DNA of 64,000 bases from JAPHTQ01 sp050299175 (GTDB lineage Bacteria; Pseudomonadota; Gammaproteobacteria; Thiohalomonadales; Thiohalomonadaceae): positions 1 to 64,000 of the forward strand of contig JBNKVM010000074.1 of NCBI GenBank assembly GCA_050299175.1, written 5' to 3'. This document shows positions 1 to 8,674 of the stretch, in pieces; within the stretch, counting starts at the first letter, position 1, and each line of letters starts with the position of its first letter. The notes beneath the pieces are model-generated. The model did no database searches. It had not been told where the DNA came from and saw only the letters and a program-made list of their open reading frames with translations. The position numbers and the translations under genes were made by a program.

Positions 1-146
1 TGGATAAAGCCACTATTTACGCCCTGGGCGCAGATCTCGAAGCCCGCGGTATTGCCGACAAAGTCATGGACGGCATTAAGGTGGTTGATTATGCAGGCTT
101 TGTGGACCTTGCCTGCGAACATGACAAGGTACAGGCCTGGCTGTAA
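1..146 (+). CDS. dsrH: DsrH, C-terminal part (gene starts before the window)
   Basis: The frame is open from the first bases to a TAA stop and encodes the last 47 residues of a TusB/DsrH-like protein, with the ending DYAGFVDLACEHDKVQAWL typical of the family. DsrH is a subunit of the DsrE2F2H2 sulfur-transfer complex that passes persulfide sulfur toward DsrC in the cytoplasm. The N-terminal half, including the usual active cysteine, lies outside the window. It is followed 39 bp later by dsrC, the canonical dsrEFHC order. The family call rests on this C-terminal signature and the gene order. Confidence 0.85.
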   Translation, partial: DKATIYALGADLEARGIADKVMDGIKVVDYAGFVDLACEHDKVQAWL

Positions 147-185
147 CGGCCCCAACGTTTAAACACTCTACTGAGGAGATAAGAC

Positions 186-521
186 ATGGCTACTATGACT
201 GTAAACGGTCGCGATCTGGAAGTTGATGAAGAAGGTTACCTGGTTGATCTGAGCCAGTGGGACAAAGAAGTAGGCGTTGAGCTTGCTAAAACCGAAAGCG
301 TTGAAATGACCGACGCTCACTGGGAAGTTATCGACTTCCTGCGTGAGTACTACGACGAATACCAAATCGCTCCGGCGGTTCGCGTTCTGACCAAAGCGAT
401 CGGCAAGAAGCTGGGCGCCGAGAAAGGCAACAGCAAGTACCTGTACGAACTGTTCCCGTACGGTCCTGCCAAGCAAGCGTGCAAAATCGCTGGTCTGCCG
501 AAGCCGACCGGCTGCATCTAA
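186..521 (+). CDS. dsrC: DsrC sulfur-carrier protein
   Basis: A 111-residue protein, the normal DsrC length. The flexible C-terminal arm keeps both redox cysteines, Cys99 (QACKIAG) and the penultimate Cys110 (PTGCI), so it should be a true DsrC able to form the trisulfide, not a TusE- or RspA-like paralogue. In sulfur oxidisers DsrC receives sulfur from DsrEFH, presents it to reverse DsrAB and is turned over by the membrane DsrMKJOP complex. A GAGGAG ribosome site precedes the ATG by 8 bases. A very stable hairpin follows the stop, which suggests separate mRNA stability from the downstream genes. Confidence 0.97.
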   Translation: MATMTVNGRDLEVDEEGYLVDLSQWDKEVGVELAKTESVEMTDAHWEVIDFLREYYDEYQIAPAVRVLTKAIGKKLGAEKGNSKYLYELFPYGPAKQACKIAGLPKPTGCI

Positions 522-534
522 GCCGTACCCGGAT

Positions 535-556
535 GGGGAGGAGTTTACTCCTCCCC
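535..556 (+). terminator. GC-rich hairpin between dsrC and dsrM
   Basis: A perfect 9-bp stem (GGGGAGGAG / CTCCTCCCC) with a TTTA loop lies 13 bp after the dsrC stop, followed by TTCTTCC. It could be a partial terminator or a 3' stabiliser that raises dsrC mRNA over dsrMKLJOP. The T-tract is weak, so read-through to dsrM is expected. Confidence 0.6.
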
Positions 557-589
557 TTCTTCCAAGTTCCGTAGCCCGGAGGGTCGAAA

Positions 590-1315
590 ATGTCAGTGCT
601 CTATGCACTCCTTTTTTATGTTGCGACTGTGCTGCTGGTCGTCGGTCTTGGCGTCAAGATTCGCCAATACTGGTCCACGCCTGCACCGCTCAAGATTCCT
701 ACCACACCCGCGCCAACGACCCGTGGCGGCGTGGTGTTCCGTATGGCACGCGAAGTCGTGCTGTTCGAAAGCCTGTTCAAATCCAATAAATGGATCTGGA
801 TCTTCGGCTACATGTTCCACATCGGTCTGGCCCTGGTGCTGGTACGCCATGCGCGTTACTTCGTTTCCGAGCCCGGCATGATACTGACCTTCCTGCAGCC
901 CTTCGGTATCTATGGTGGTCTCGCCATGGTTGCCGGTCTGCTTGGCCTGTGGGCACGCCGCATTGTTGTCGAGCGTATCCGTTACATCACCGGCCCGTCG
1001 GATCATCTGATTCTGGCACTGCTGGTCGGTATCGGTTTCAGTGGTCTGATGATGAAGTTCGTCAAACACACCGACATCGTTGCAGTAAAAGTTTTCTTCC
1101 AGAACTGGATGCGTTTCAACTTCAATGAACTGGCACTGCCCGGCGACCCTGCGTTGCTGGTACACCTGTTCCTTGTCGCCGTGTTGATGATCATCTTCCC
1201 GCTGAGCAAGCTGCTGCACGCTCCGGGTGTGTTCTTCAGCCCGAGCCGCAATCAGGTCGACAATCCGCGTGAAAAACGTCACCTGGCTGCCTGGGCCGTC
1301 GAGCTCGACAAGTAA
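590..1315 (+). CDS. dsrM: DsrM, membrane b-type cytochrome of DsrMKJOP
   Basis: A 241-residue integral membrane protein with several hydrophobic segments (about residues 3-22, 65-85, 97-118, 143-165 and 190-210), related to the NarI gamma subunit. DsrM binds haem b and exchanges electrons between the quinone pool and the HdrD-like subunit DsrK. Histidines suited to haem ligation occur in the membrane segments (MFHIGL, LVRHAR, LVHLFL). The start follows CCCGGAGGGTCG, a strong ribosome site. It sits directly before dsrK, the standard pairing. Confidence 0.95.
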   Translation: MSVLYALLFYVATVLLVVGLGVKIRQYWSTPAPLKIPTTPAPTTRGGVVFRMAREVVLFESLFKSNKWIWIFGYMFHIGLALVLVRHARYFVSEPGMILTFLQPFGIYGGLAMVAGLLGLWARRIVVERIRYITGPSDHLILALLVGIGFSGLMMKFVKHTDIVAVKVFFQNWMRFNFNELALPGDPALLVHLFLVAVLMIIFPLSKLLHAPGVFFSPSRNQVDNPREKRHLAAWAVELDK

Positions 1316-1347
1316 GGCGAAACTGGATCAAGAACGAGGATAAACGC

Positions 1348-2940
1348 GTGGCCGATTTCGAAACACCGCAATTCAGGGAATACCCCGCTGTTCCCAACAA
1401 ACTCGTCAAAGATGCGACTGCGCATCTGAGCCCCTTTATCGCCAAGCCGGACCACAATACCCAACTGGGTTTCCCCGGCGAACTGGTTGATAACTGGGAA
1501 GAGAAAGCAATCGACAAGATGGGCGAGCTGCTGAGCAAATATCGCAGCCTGCGCGTCTATCTCGACAGCTGCGTTAAATGCGGCTCCTGCACCGACAAGT
1601 GCCACTACTTCCAGGGCACCAGCGACCCGAAAAACATGCCGGTCGCACGTCAGGATCTGCTGCGCAGCGTCTACCGCCGCTACTTCACCTTTGCCGGTAA
1701 ATACTTCCCCGGCCTGGTGGGTGCACGCAAGATGACCCGTGAAGTACTGGATGAGTGGTACAGCTACTTCCACCAGTGCTCACAGTGTCGTCGCTGCTCC
1801 GTATTCTGCCCCTACGGTATCGACACCGCTGAGATTTCCATGGCCGCACGCGAGATCATGGACTCCATCGGTCACGGTCAGAAGTACTGCAACGAAATCC
1901 TCGGCAAGGTACAGACCATCGGTAACAACCTCGGTCTGCCCGGCCCGGCGCTGAAAGCGACCCTGGCGGAATTCGCCGAAGAGATCGAAGAAGACACCGG
2001 TCTGCCGGTGAAAATGCCGATCGACAAGGAAGGCGCCGACGTGCTGCTGATCACCCCGTCCGCCGACTTCTTCGCCGAACCGCACATCGACGGCTTGATG
2101 GGTTACGCCAAGGTGTTCCACGAGGCAGGTATCAACTGGACCCTCAGCTCCAAAGCCTCCGAAGCCGCCAACTTCTCCATGTTCATCGGCTCCTACAGCA
2201 ACATGAAGGTTGTGGCCGAGCGCATTCGTGAAGCGGCGCTGGAACTGGGTGTCAAACGTATTATCGTCGGTGAGTGCGGTCACGCCTGGCGCGTCGCCTA
2301 CTCCTTCTGGAACACCCTCACCGGTGTCGGCGCTGGCGCGGATGCGAACGACGAATACGCGCAGAAGCTGCAAAAACAGCTCGACCCGAGCGTGCCGCAG
2401 CCGATGCACATCTGCGAATTCACTCACGACCTGATCCAGAAAGGCAAACTGCGCTTCGACAAGTCTGCCAACGATCATCGCACCGTCACCTTCCACGATT
2501 CATGCAACGTCGCCCGCGGCAGCCGCATGGGCACCATGGAAGGCGGTCAGTTCATCATCCCGCGTGAAGTGATTAAGGCGTGCTGCAACAACTACGTCGA
2601 CATGGATCCTGAAACCATTATGGAGAAGACCTACTGCTGCGGTGGCGGCGGCGGTCTGCTCACCGACGACCTGATGGAGATTCGGGTCAAGGGCGCCCTG
2701 CCCCGTATGGAAGCCCTTAAAGAGGTCGCCGACGAGCGTGGCGTGAACACCCTGGCAGCCATCTGCGCGATCTGTAAGGCACAGTTCGCCAAGATTCTGC
2801 CCTACTACAAGTTCCCGATGCACATGCTGGTCAGCACGCATCAACTGGTTGGCGAGGCGCTGGTCATGACCGGCTCCAACCAGGAAAAAGCACTTCAGGG
2901 TGAAGAGACCGAAGAGGCTGCGGAAGCGGCTGAGGAATAA
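1348..2940 (+). CDS. dsrK: DsrK, HdrD-like iron-sulfur subunit
   Basis: A 530-residue cytoplasmic protein starting with GTG after an AGGATA site. Two 4Fe-4S motifs are visible: Cys75-x2-Cys78-x2-Cys81-x3-Cys85 (SCVKCGSCTDKC) and CSQCRRCSVFCP near residue 148. The C-terminal half carries the CCG-type motifs HDSCNVARG and YCCGGGGG, which in heterodisulfide reductases bind the noncubane catalytic cluster. DsrK is thought to handle the DsrC trisulfide at the membrane. The tail is Glu/Ala-rich. The gene follows dsrM by 32 bp. Confidence 0.96.
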   Translation: MADFETPQFREYPAVPNKLVKDATAHLSPFIAKPDHNTQLGFPGELVDNWEEKAIDKMGELLSKYRSLRVYLDSCVKCGSCTDKCHYFQGTSDPKNMPVARQDLLRSVYRRYFTFAGKYFPGLVGARKMTREVLDEWYSYFHQCSQCRRCSVFCPYGIDTAEISMAAREIMDSIGHGQKYCNEILGKVQTIGNNLGLPGPALKATLAEFAEEIEEDTGLPVKMPIDKEGADVLLITPSADFFAEPHIDGLMGYAKVFHEAGINWTLSSKASEAANFSMFIGSYSNMKVVAERIREAALELGVKRIIVGECGHAWRVAYSFWNTLTGVGAGADANDEYAQKLQKQLDPSVPQPMHICEFTHDLIQKGKLRFDKSANDHRTVTFHDSCNVARGSRMGTMEGGQFIIPREVIKACCNNYVDMDPETIMEKTYCCGGGGGLLTDDLMEIRVKGALPRMEALKEVADERGVNTLAAICAICKAQFAKILPYYKFPMHMLVSTHQLVGEALVMTGSNQEKALQGEETEEAAEAAEE

Positions 2941-2950
2941 ACACTACGGC

Positions 2951-2968
2951 CCGTGCCGTACGGCACGG
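2951..2968 (+). other. Intercistronic palindrome between dsrK and dsrL
   Basis: A perfect 18-bp palindrome (CCGTGCCGT / ACGGCACGG) in the 75-bp dsrK-dsrL gap. There is no T-tract, so an mRNA-processing or stabilising hairpin is more likely than a terminator. Confidence 0.5.
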
Positions 2969-3015
2969 ACCATTACCGAACGTAAGACAGATTTCCGGCA
3001 TAGGAGAGAGTTAAG

Positions 3016-5004
3016 ATGGCAACTTCTAGCGACGACATGAAAAAGACCCACACTTTCCGTCGTTACAACGACGGTGACGATCAGTGGAACCGCTGGTCCG
3101 ACGATATCTTCCAGGCTGGCTGGTCACACAAGTGCCCGACCTACGTGCATCGCACTCCCCCCTGCCAGGGCAGTTGCCCTTCCGGCCACGACATCCGCGG
3201 CTGGCTGGACATCGTTCGCGGCATCGAGAAGCCGACCGGCGAAATGAGCATGCAGGAGTACGCATTCCGTCGCGCGACCCTCTCCAACCCGTTCCCGTCA
3301 GTCATGGGCCGTGTTTGCCCGGCACCGTGTGAAGACGGTTGTAACCGCAACATGGTTGAAGACCACGTCGGCATCAACTCCGTTGAGCAGTACATCGGTG
3401 ATACCGCACTGGCCAACAAATTCTCTTTCGAAGCGGGTGCAGACACCGGCAAGAAAGTCGCCATCATCGGTGGTGGTCCCGGCGGTATGGCAGCGGCCTA
3501 CCAACTGCGTCGCATGGGTCACGCGGTAACCATCTTTGAAGCCTTCGAAAACCTCGGTGGCATGATGCGTTACGGCATCCCCGGCTATCGTATGCCGCGT
3601 GACGTACTCGACGGCGAAATCCAGCGCATCGTCGACATGGGCGTTGAAGTTAAAACCAACACCCGCGTCGGTAAAGACGTCGCCATGGCTGACATCGAAA
3701 AAGAGTTCGATGCCGTGGTCTTCGCCATCGGCGCACAGGCTGGTCGCGCCCTGCCGATTGACGGTGCCGACGCCATGAACTGCATCACCGGTGTTGCTTT
3801 CCTGGCCGCCTTCAACGAAGGCCGCCTGAAGCACGTTTCCGGCAAGGTACTGGTTATCGGTGGTGGTGATACCTCCATCGACGTTGCCTCCGTTGCCCGT
3901 CGTCTCGGCAACATCACCGTCGAGAACGAAAAAGACCGTCCTGAGCACGTCATCATCAACCAGACCGCTCACGACGTTGCCGAAACCGCAGCCCGTGAAG
4001 GCGCCGACGTCACCCTGATCTCCCGCTCCCCCATCGAGAAGATGCCGGCAGCCGAGCACGAGATCGAAGACGCCAAGCGCGAAGGTATCGAAATCATCGG
4101 TCAACTTTCTCCGGTTGAAGTGGTTAAAGGTGCCGACGGTCGCGCCACCGGCCTGAAAGTGGTCAAACTGGAAGAAGACGGCAAGACCCCGATTGAAGGT
4201 TCCGAGTATGTTATCGAAGCCGCGCTTATCGTTGCCGCCATCGGCCAGACCGGTAACTGGGAAGGCATGGAAGGTTTCGCCAACGAGCGCAGCCTGGTCG
4301 ACGCCGACAAGCACTTCCAGGTTCCTGGCAAGCCGGGCTTCTTCGCCATCGGCGACGTTATCCGCCCGCACCTGCTGACCACCGCTATCGGCCACGCCTC
4401 TATCGCTGCCGAAAGCATCGATCACTACCTGAAGAGCGAAGATCAGAAACCGCGTCCGAAGGTCGACGTGCACCACTGGAACCTGCTGCAGAAGCTGCGT
4501 GAAACCGACCACAACCCGGAAGCGTTCCACACCCTGACCAAGGAAGAAGTGAAAAAGGCAGAAGGTTTCGCCAAGGAGATCGACCTGGGTATTCGTGGTA
4601 CCTCCGAAGAGAACTTCGCGGTACACAACTACGAAGACCGTTCACACAGCGAGATCATCCCGGCCGACATGCTGTTCCTCGGTCACTTCGCAGAAACTCC
4701 GCGTAACAAGCGTGCGCACATCGAAGTTTCCGCTGAAGATGTTATCGGTAACTTCCAGGAGCGTCTGGTCCCGCTGAGCGAAGAAGAAGCCGTCGCCGAA
4801 GCCAAGCGTTGCATGAGCTGCGGTATGTGCTTCGAGTGCGACAACTGCGTGGTCTTCTGCCCGCAGGACGCTGTGAAGAAAACACCGAAGAAAGATGCCA
4901 CTACCGGCCGCTACGTCTACACCGACTACGCGCGCTGCATCGGCTGCCACATCTGTGCCGATGTCTGCCCGACCGGTTACATCGACATGGGTATGGGCGA
5001 ATAA
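3016..5004 (+). CDS. dsrL: DsrL, NAD(P)H-linked iron-sulfur flavoprotein oxidoreductase
   Basis: A 662-residue protein like the small subunit of glutamate synthase. It has an N-terminal cysteine-rich 4Fe-4S region (GRVCPAPCEDGCNR), an FAD motif (GGGPGGMAAAYQLRRMG near residue 152), an NAD(P) motif (GGGDTSIDVASVARRLG) and, at the C-terminus, two ferredoxin-type clusters (CMSCGMCFECDNCVVFCP and CIGCHICADVCP). DsrL links cytoplasmic NAD(P)(H) to DsrAB and is required for stored-sulfur oxidation in Allochromatium. The C-terminal ferredoxin domain is intact. A GGAGAG site lies upstream of the ATG. Confidence 0.96.
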   Translation: MATSSDDMKKTHTFRRYNDGDDQWNRWSDDIFQAGWSHKCPTYVHRTPPCQGSCPSGHDIRGWLDIVRGIEKPTGEMSMQEYAFRRATLSNPFPSVMGRVCPAPCEDGCNRNMVEDHVGINSVEQYIGDTALANKFSFEAGADTGKKVAIIGGGPGGMAAAYQLRRMGHAVTIFEAFENLGGMMRYGIPGYRMPRDVLDGEIQRIVDMGVEVKTNTRVGKDVAMADIEKEFDAVVFAIGAQAGRALPIDGADAMNCITGVAFLAAFNEGRLKHVSGKVLVIGGGDTSIDVASVARRLGNITVENEKDRPEHVIINQTAHDVAETAAREGADVTLISRSPIEKMPAAEHEIEDAKREGIEIIGQLSPVEVVKGADGRATGLKVVKLEEDGKTPIEGSEYVIEAALIVAAIGQTGNWEGMEGFANERSLVDADKHFQVPGKPGFFAIGDVIRPHLLTTAIGHASIAAESIDHYLKSEDQKPRPKVDVHHWNLLQKLRETDHNPEAFHTLTKEEVKKAEGFAKEIDLGIRGTSEENFAVHNYEDRSHSEIIPADMLFLGHFAETPRNKRAHIEVSAEDVIGNFQERLVPLSEEEAVAEAKRCMSCGMCFECDNCVVFCPQDAVKKTPKKDATTGRYVYTDYARCIGCHICADVCPTGYIDMGMGE

Positions 5005-5013
5005 GGGGACGTC

Positions 5014-5508
5014 ATGAAGCAACTACAACGGCTTCTCAGCGTACTACCGGTCCTGCTGGTGCTGACTCTGTCAGCGCCGGTACACGCCGGTGACAAAGAG
5101 GGCGGCGTGGGACCTGTTATCCCTGCGCCAGTCAAAGGTGAGCAGTGTGTCGCTGATACCGCCGACATGCGCAAGAACCACATGAAGTATCTGCTCAAAC
5201 ACCGCAATGAGACCCTGCGCGAAGGTATTCGTACCGAGCAGTACAGTCTTAAGCAGTGCCTTGAGTGCCACGTACCCGCAGGTGGTGTACAGCAGACCGG
5301 TCGCGAAGGCGACCACTTCTGCAAAAACTGCCACATGTACGTGGGTGTCCGCCTGGACTGCTTCGAGTGTCATAACACCAAGCCGGAAAAAAGCGCTCAG
5401 TTCCATCCGCTGGTGACCCCGTCGATGAAGGCGCTGAAATCACAACCTGCCGCGGAAATGCTCAACCAGCTTGCCGCGGGTGAGACCAACACAGGTGCCA
5501 TGCAATGA
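5014..5508 (+). CDS. dsrJ: DsrJ, periplasmic trihaem cytochrome c
   Basis: A 164-residue exported protein with a signal peptide (about residues 1-25, ending PVHA). It has three CxxCH haem sites (CLECH, CKNCH, CFECH). Cys45 (GEQCVAD) lies where Allochromatium DsrJ uses a cysteine as an unusual axial haem ligand. DsrJ is the periplasmic cytochrome of DsrMKJOP. It starts 9 bp after dsrL and its TGA overlaps the dsrO ATG (ATGA), indicating translational coupling. Confidence 0.95.
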   Translation: MKQLQRLLSVLPVLLVLTLSAPVHAGDKEGGVGPVIPAPVKGEQCVADTADMRKNHMKYLLKHRNETLREGIRTEQYSLKQCLECHVPAGGVQQTGREGDHFCKNCHMYVGVRLDCFECHNTKPEKSAQFHPLVTPSMKALKSQPAAEMLNQLAAGETNTGAMQ

Positions 5509-6275
5509 GTGAGATGAAGCAAACGGATCAGTCGCGCCGCGATTTCTTCACCGACGGCGCCAAACTCGCCGCTGCCGTCACCCTGGCTCCCGGCGTGTTG
5601 CTCTACGGTGCCGCTCAGGCCCGCCCTGCCGATGAGCCTGCCAGCAGCAAAGTTCGCTGGGGCATGCTGGTCGACACCACCCAATGTTCCTCTGACTGCA
5701 ATGCCTGCGTAACCGCCTGCCAGAAAGAGAACGGCTGGGGCGCTGCAGGTTCCGCGCACGAAGAACACTCCAACGACGCACAGAAATCACAGTGGATTCG
5801 CAAAGTCGAACTGCGCAACATCAGCACCGGCCACGTTCAGTCGCTGCCGATGATGTGCCAGCACTGTGAGCATCCACCCTGCGTAGACGTCTGCCCCACC
5901 GGCGCTTCCATGAAGCGTGCCGATGGCATCGTGCTGGTGGATCGCCACATCTGTATCGGCTGCCGTTACTGCATGATGGCCTGCCCCTACAAGGCCCGCT
6001 CCTTCGTTCACGAAGCGCTGCATAACCAGAGCCCCAACGCACCGCGCGGCAAGGGCACGGTTGAATCCTGCACCCTTTGCGTCCACAAGCTGGATAACGG
6101 CGACGGCACCACCGCCTGCGCCGAAGCCTGCAACGCAAGCGGCAACAAGGCCATTCTGGTCGGCGACCTGAACGATCCCAACAGCGAGATCGCCCAGGCC
6201 GTGGCCCGCTATACCACCACCCAGGTGCGCGCCGATCTGAACCTCAACACCGGCGTCCGCTATCGCGGTATCTGA
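5505..6275 (+). CDS. dsrO: DsrO, periplasmic ferredoxin-like subunit with Tat signal
   Basis: A 256-residue protein with a twin-arginine signal (QSRRDFF at residues 9-15, then a hydrophobic stretch to about residue 38). It then carries several 4Fe-4S motifs: CSSDCNACVTAC, CQHCEHPPCVDVCP, CIGCRYCMMACP and a final CTLC...CAEAC. This is the HybA/NrfC-like electron-transfer subunit that connects DsrJ with the membrane subunit DsrP. It overlaps dsrJ by 4 bp and precedes dsrP by 15 bp. Confidence 0.95.
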   Translation: MSEMKQTDQSRRDFFTDGAKLAAAVTLAPGVLLYGAAQARPADEPASSKVRWGMLVDTTQCSSDCNACVTACQKENGWGAAGSAHEEHSNDAQKSQWIRKVELRNISTGHVQSLPMMCQHCEHPPCVDVCPTGASMKRADGIVLVDRHICIGCRYCMMACPYKARSFVHEALHNQSPNAPRGKGTVESCTLCVHKLDNGDGTTACAEACNASGNKAILVGDLNDPNSEIAQAVARYTTTQVRADLNLNTGVRYRGI

Positions 6276-6290
6276 GAGGAAAGGTAGAAG

Positions 6291-7499
6291 ATGAAAAAAC
6301 CACTCTTTACACAAATCGGTGCAGGCGCAGGTTTCTACGCCCTGCTCCTGACTCTCGGTGCAGTGATTGCCGTCGGCATGCTGGCGGTGTTACACATGGA
6401 GCACAACGGCCACTGGGTCACCGGCATGAGCAACCAGATCGTCTGGGGCATGCCGCACGTGTTCGCCATCTTCCTCATCGTCGCCGCATCCGGTGCGCTG
6501 AACGTCGCCTCCATCGGCTCGGTCTTCGGCAAGAAGATCTACAAACCGCTGGCGCCGCTCTCCGGCCTGCTCGCCATCACCCTGCTGCTTGGCGGCCTGA
6601 CCATCCTGGTGCTCGACCTCGGTCGTCCGGATCGACTCATCGTTGCGATGACCCACTACAACTTCAAGTCGATCTTCGCCTGGAACATCATTCTCTATAA
6701 CGGTTTCCTCGGCCTGGTCATCGTCTACCTCTGGACCATGATGGAGAAGCGGATGAACCGCTTCACCCCGGCAGCCGGTCTTGCCGCCTTCGTCTGGCGC
6801 CTGATCCTCACCACTGGTACCGGCTCCATCTTCGGCTTCCTGGTTGCCCGTCAGGGTTACGACGCCGCGATTATGGCGCCGATGTTCATCGTCATGTCCT
6901 TCTCCTTCGGCCTGGCGATCTTCCTGCTGGTACTGATGGCCACCTACAAAGTGACCAATCGTCCGCTGGGCGACGTCATGGTCAAGCGACTGAAGAACCT
7001 GCTCGGCGTGTTCATCGCCGGTGCCGCCTACTTCGTCGCCGCGATGCACCTGACCAACCTTTACGCCACCGAACACCACGGTGTCGAAGCCTTCATCCTG
7101 CGCGATGGCGGCATCTACACCAGCCTATTCTGGTACGGCTACATCCTGCTCGGCACCATCATCCCGCTGGCCCTGCTCTACGGCCCAACCGGTATGAAGC
7201 GTGGCTCCATCGCCCTCGCCTCTCTGCTGACCGTACTGGGTGGTTTTGCCGCCATCTACGTCATCGTCATCGGCGGTCAGGCCTACCCACTGGAGATGTT
7301 CCCGGGTTATGAAATAACCAGCACCTTCGAGGGTGGCGTTAACTCTGCGCTGTACGCCTACAGCCCGACCCTCTACGAAACCCTGTTGGGCTTCGCCGGT
7401 GTCGCCCTGACTTTGGCTTTAACTGTGGTAGCAATGAAAAACCTGCGATTCCTGCCGGCCAGTTTGGCAGATGCTGAGGTTGATCCTCACGCGAAATAA
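6291..7499 (+). CDS. dsrP: DsrP, NrfD-like membrane subunit
   Basis: A 402-residue polytopic protein with about ten membrane helices, of the NrfD/PsrC family that exchanges electrons with quinones. It is the last gene of the contiguous dsrCMKLJOP block. In Allochromatium vinosum dsrN follows directly. Here a repeat element and a strong terminator come next, and dsrN is found 12.5 kb downstream. Codon use and GC match the preceding dsr genes. Confidence 0.95.
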   Translation: MKKPLFTQIGAGAGFYALLLTLGAVIAVGMLAVLHMEHNGHWVTGMSNQIVWGMPHVFAIFLIVAASGALNVASIGSVFGKKIYKPLAPLSGLLAITLLLGGLTILVLDLGRPDRLIVAMTHYNFKSIFAWNIILYNGFLGLVIVYLWTMMEKRMNRFTPAAGLAAFVWRLILTTGTGSIFGFLVARQGYDAAIMAPMFIVMSFSFGLAIFLLVLMATYKVTNRPLGDVMVKRLKNLLGVFIAGAAYFVAAMHLTNLYATEHHGVEAFILRDGGIYTSLFWYGYILLGTIIPLALLYGPTGMKRGSIALASLLTVLGGFAAIYVIVIGGQAYPLEMFPGYEITSTFEGGVNSALYAYSPTLYETLLGFAGVALTLALTVVAMKNLRFLPASLADAEVDPHAK

Positions 7500-7514
7500 G
7501 AAGCAGGTAGTTGG

Positions 7515-7655
7515 GAAGCTAGTCTCAAAATTAGCGAGCGTAGGCGAGACAAGGCAAAAATGGACGAAAAAGCGGAGTTTACACGGCAGTAAATGAGCAT
7601 TTTGAGTCCATTTTTAACGCAGTATCGGCAAGCACAGCAATTTTGAGGCAGCTTC
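7515..7655 (+). repeat. MITE-like element, copy 1
   Basis: A 141-bp non-coding unit with imperfect terminal inverted repeats (GAAGCTAGTCTCAAAATT on the left; the right end reads AATTTTGAGGCAGCTTC). It has nested internal inverted repeats: AAAAATGGAC near 7556 pairs with GTCCATTTTT near 7606, and GTTTAC pairs with GTAAAT in the centre. The whole unit could fold into one long imperfect hairpin. Related copies lie at 11344-11488 (opposite orientation) and 55984-56157. It lies between dsrP and the dsr terminator. Confidence 0.8.
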
Positions 7656-7671
7656 AAGCAGTGGCAGTACG

Positions 7672-7707
7672 CAACACCGATAGGTTTAGGCCCATCGGTG
7701 TTTTTTT
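7672..7707 (+). terminator. Intrinsic terminator of the dsr operon
   Basis: An inverted repeat CAACACCGAT / ATCGGTGTT is followed by an uninterrupted run of seven T. It is a strong rho-independent terminator 170 bp after dsrP and formally ends the dsrC-dsrP transcription unit. Confidence 0.85.
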
Positions 7708-7770
7708 ATGTGCATCATTCACCCCCCTCCCCCTCAGGGGGAGGGATGGGGAGAGGGGATCAAATTTGGT

Positions 7771-8036
7771 GCCGCTACGCGGCGCTTTGTATTGTGGGAG
7801 CGGGCGCTGCCCGCGATGGGGTTCAGTGTCGCTTCGCGACAGATAACGGCATTTGAAAGCGGGTGGCTGACCCGCATGCAGGTCACTTTCTCTTGCGCGG
7901 CCAAGAGAAAGTAACCAAAGAGAAGGCCGCCCGAAGACTTGCCGCTACGCGGTTCCCTCCGCGCTTCGTCCGTTGAAGGGGGATGGCAGACGGGCTTCCT
8001 GCCCGACTGCCACCGCGCGCCGTCCATGGCGCGCCC
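7771..8036. repeat. Cluster of REP-like palindromes, non-coding
   Basis: This gene-free stretch (7708-8212) holds at least seven separate palindromes. They include GCCG-N5-CGGC at 7771, GCGGGC-GCT-GCCCGC at 7800, GTCGCTTCGCGAC at 7828, GCGGGT/ACCCGC at 7859, an 11-bp stem ACTTTCTCTTG/CAAGAGAAAGT at 7885-7912, GCAGACGGGC/GCCCGACTGC at 7988, and GCGCGCC/GGCGCGC at 8017. Open frames across it are low-complexity and unconvincing. Similar palindrome-rich blocks are scattered in many beta- and gammaproteobacterial genomes. No function is claimed. Confidence 0.65.
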
Positions 8037-8212
8037 CTAGCGGGCTATTCCTCCAACGGACTCCAGTGCTCGGCTGCGTCTACGGGATCCAAAACCACTT
8101 CGTTCAACAATTCACTTGGCTTTGATACTTGCCAATACCGGCTTACCAGAGTACAAAACATAAAACACGAGAAGGGAAGCCAGCACAATGTCATCTAAGC
8201 GTTAGGCCACAA

Positions 8213-8554
8213 ATGAACGCCTGGAGAATAAATACGCTAATGAATAAGCATTTCCCGGATTTTAATGCTGCCCAACAAAACTGGGTAAATGTTCAAGGCT
8301 GTGACGGCTCAGCTACTGAAGCACTTGCTGAAATCATCAGGGGATATATCACTGCTGATGAGTTACTCATTAGTATCAATCGCAAGGTTGGTGCGCGACT
8401 TCCAATCAATGAAGGAATTGACTTTATTGCATCACACATGGGGCAAAATCAGATACGTATCAGTAACCGAGAATTTAGTCTGTTTGTTTTGGTTACCTCG
8501 AATTGTGTTGCCGCTGGCACGCAGATTCAGATTACCAAGAAACAAAGTGGATGA
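8213..8554 (+). CDS. Hypothetical protein, 113 residues
   Basis: Not recognised. The likely start is the ATG at 8213 (MNAWRINTLMN) because the upstream frame runs through repeat DNA; an ATG at 8240 is also possible. No good ribosome site is seen for either. The product is mixed alpha/beta with no signal peptide or membrane helix. It is more AT-rich than the dsr genes, consistent with acquired DNA. The segment from 8555 to 8674 after it holds no gene. Confidence 0.5.
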   Translation: MNAWRINTLMNKHFPDFNAAQQNWVNVQGCDGSATEALAEIIRGYITADELLISINRKVGARLPINEGIDFIASHMGQNQIRISNREFSLFVLVTSNCVAAGTQIQITKKQSG

Positions 8555-8674
8555 ACGACAGCGATCAATGGAACTCGCCCCGCATGATCGGAAATGCCGT
8601 GCTATATGGATTCCACCTACCGCGTTATTTTCGGTATCCGTCTAACACGCTATTATGCTTAACAAAGAAAAACC

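Noticed and set aside
3298..4626. A 442-codon open frame on the minus strand opposite dsrL
   Set aside because: It is an antisense shadow of a clearly coding gene with high GC third positions; no ribosome site or family resemblance.
7643..8027. Open frames in the palindrome-rich tract
   Set aside because: Their sequence is made of repeats and palindromes with no ribosome site; translation looks random.
8102..8207. Possible integron attC site (GTTCAAC ... GTTAGGC around the start of the 113-residue gene)
   Set aside because: The outer motifs fit RYYYAAC and GTTRRRY, but the inner pairing is poor and spaced wrongly, no integrase gene is present, and no matching site bounds the next gene.
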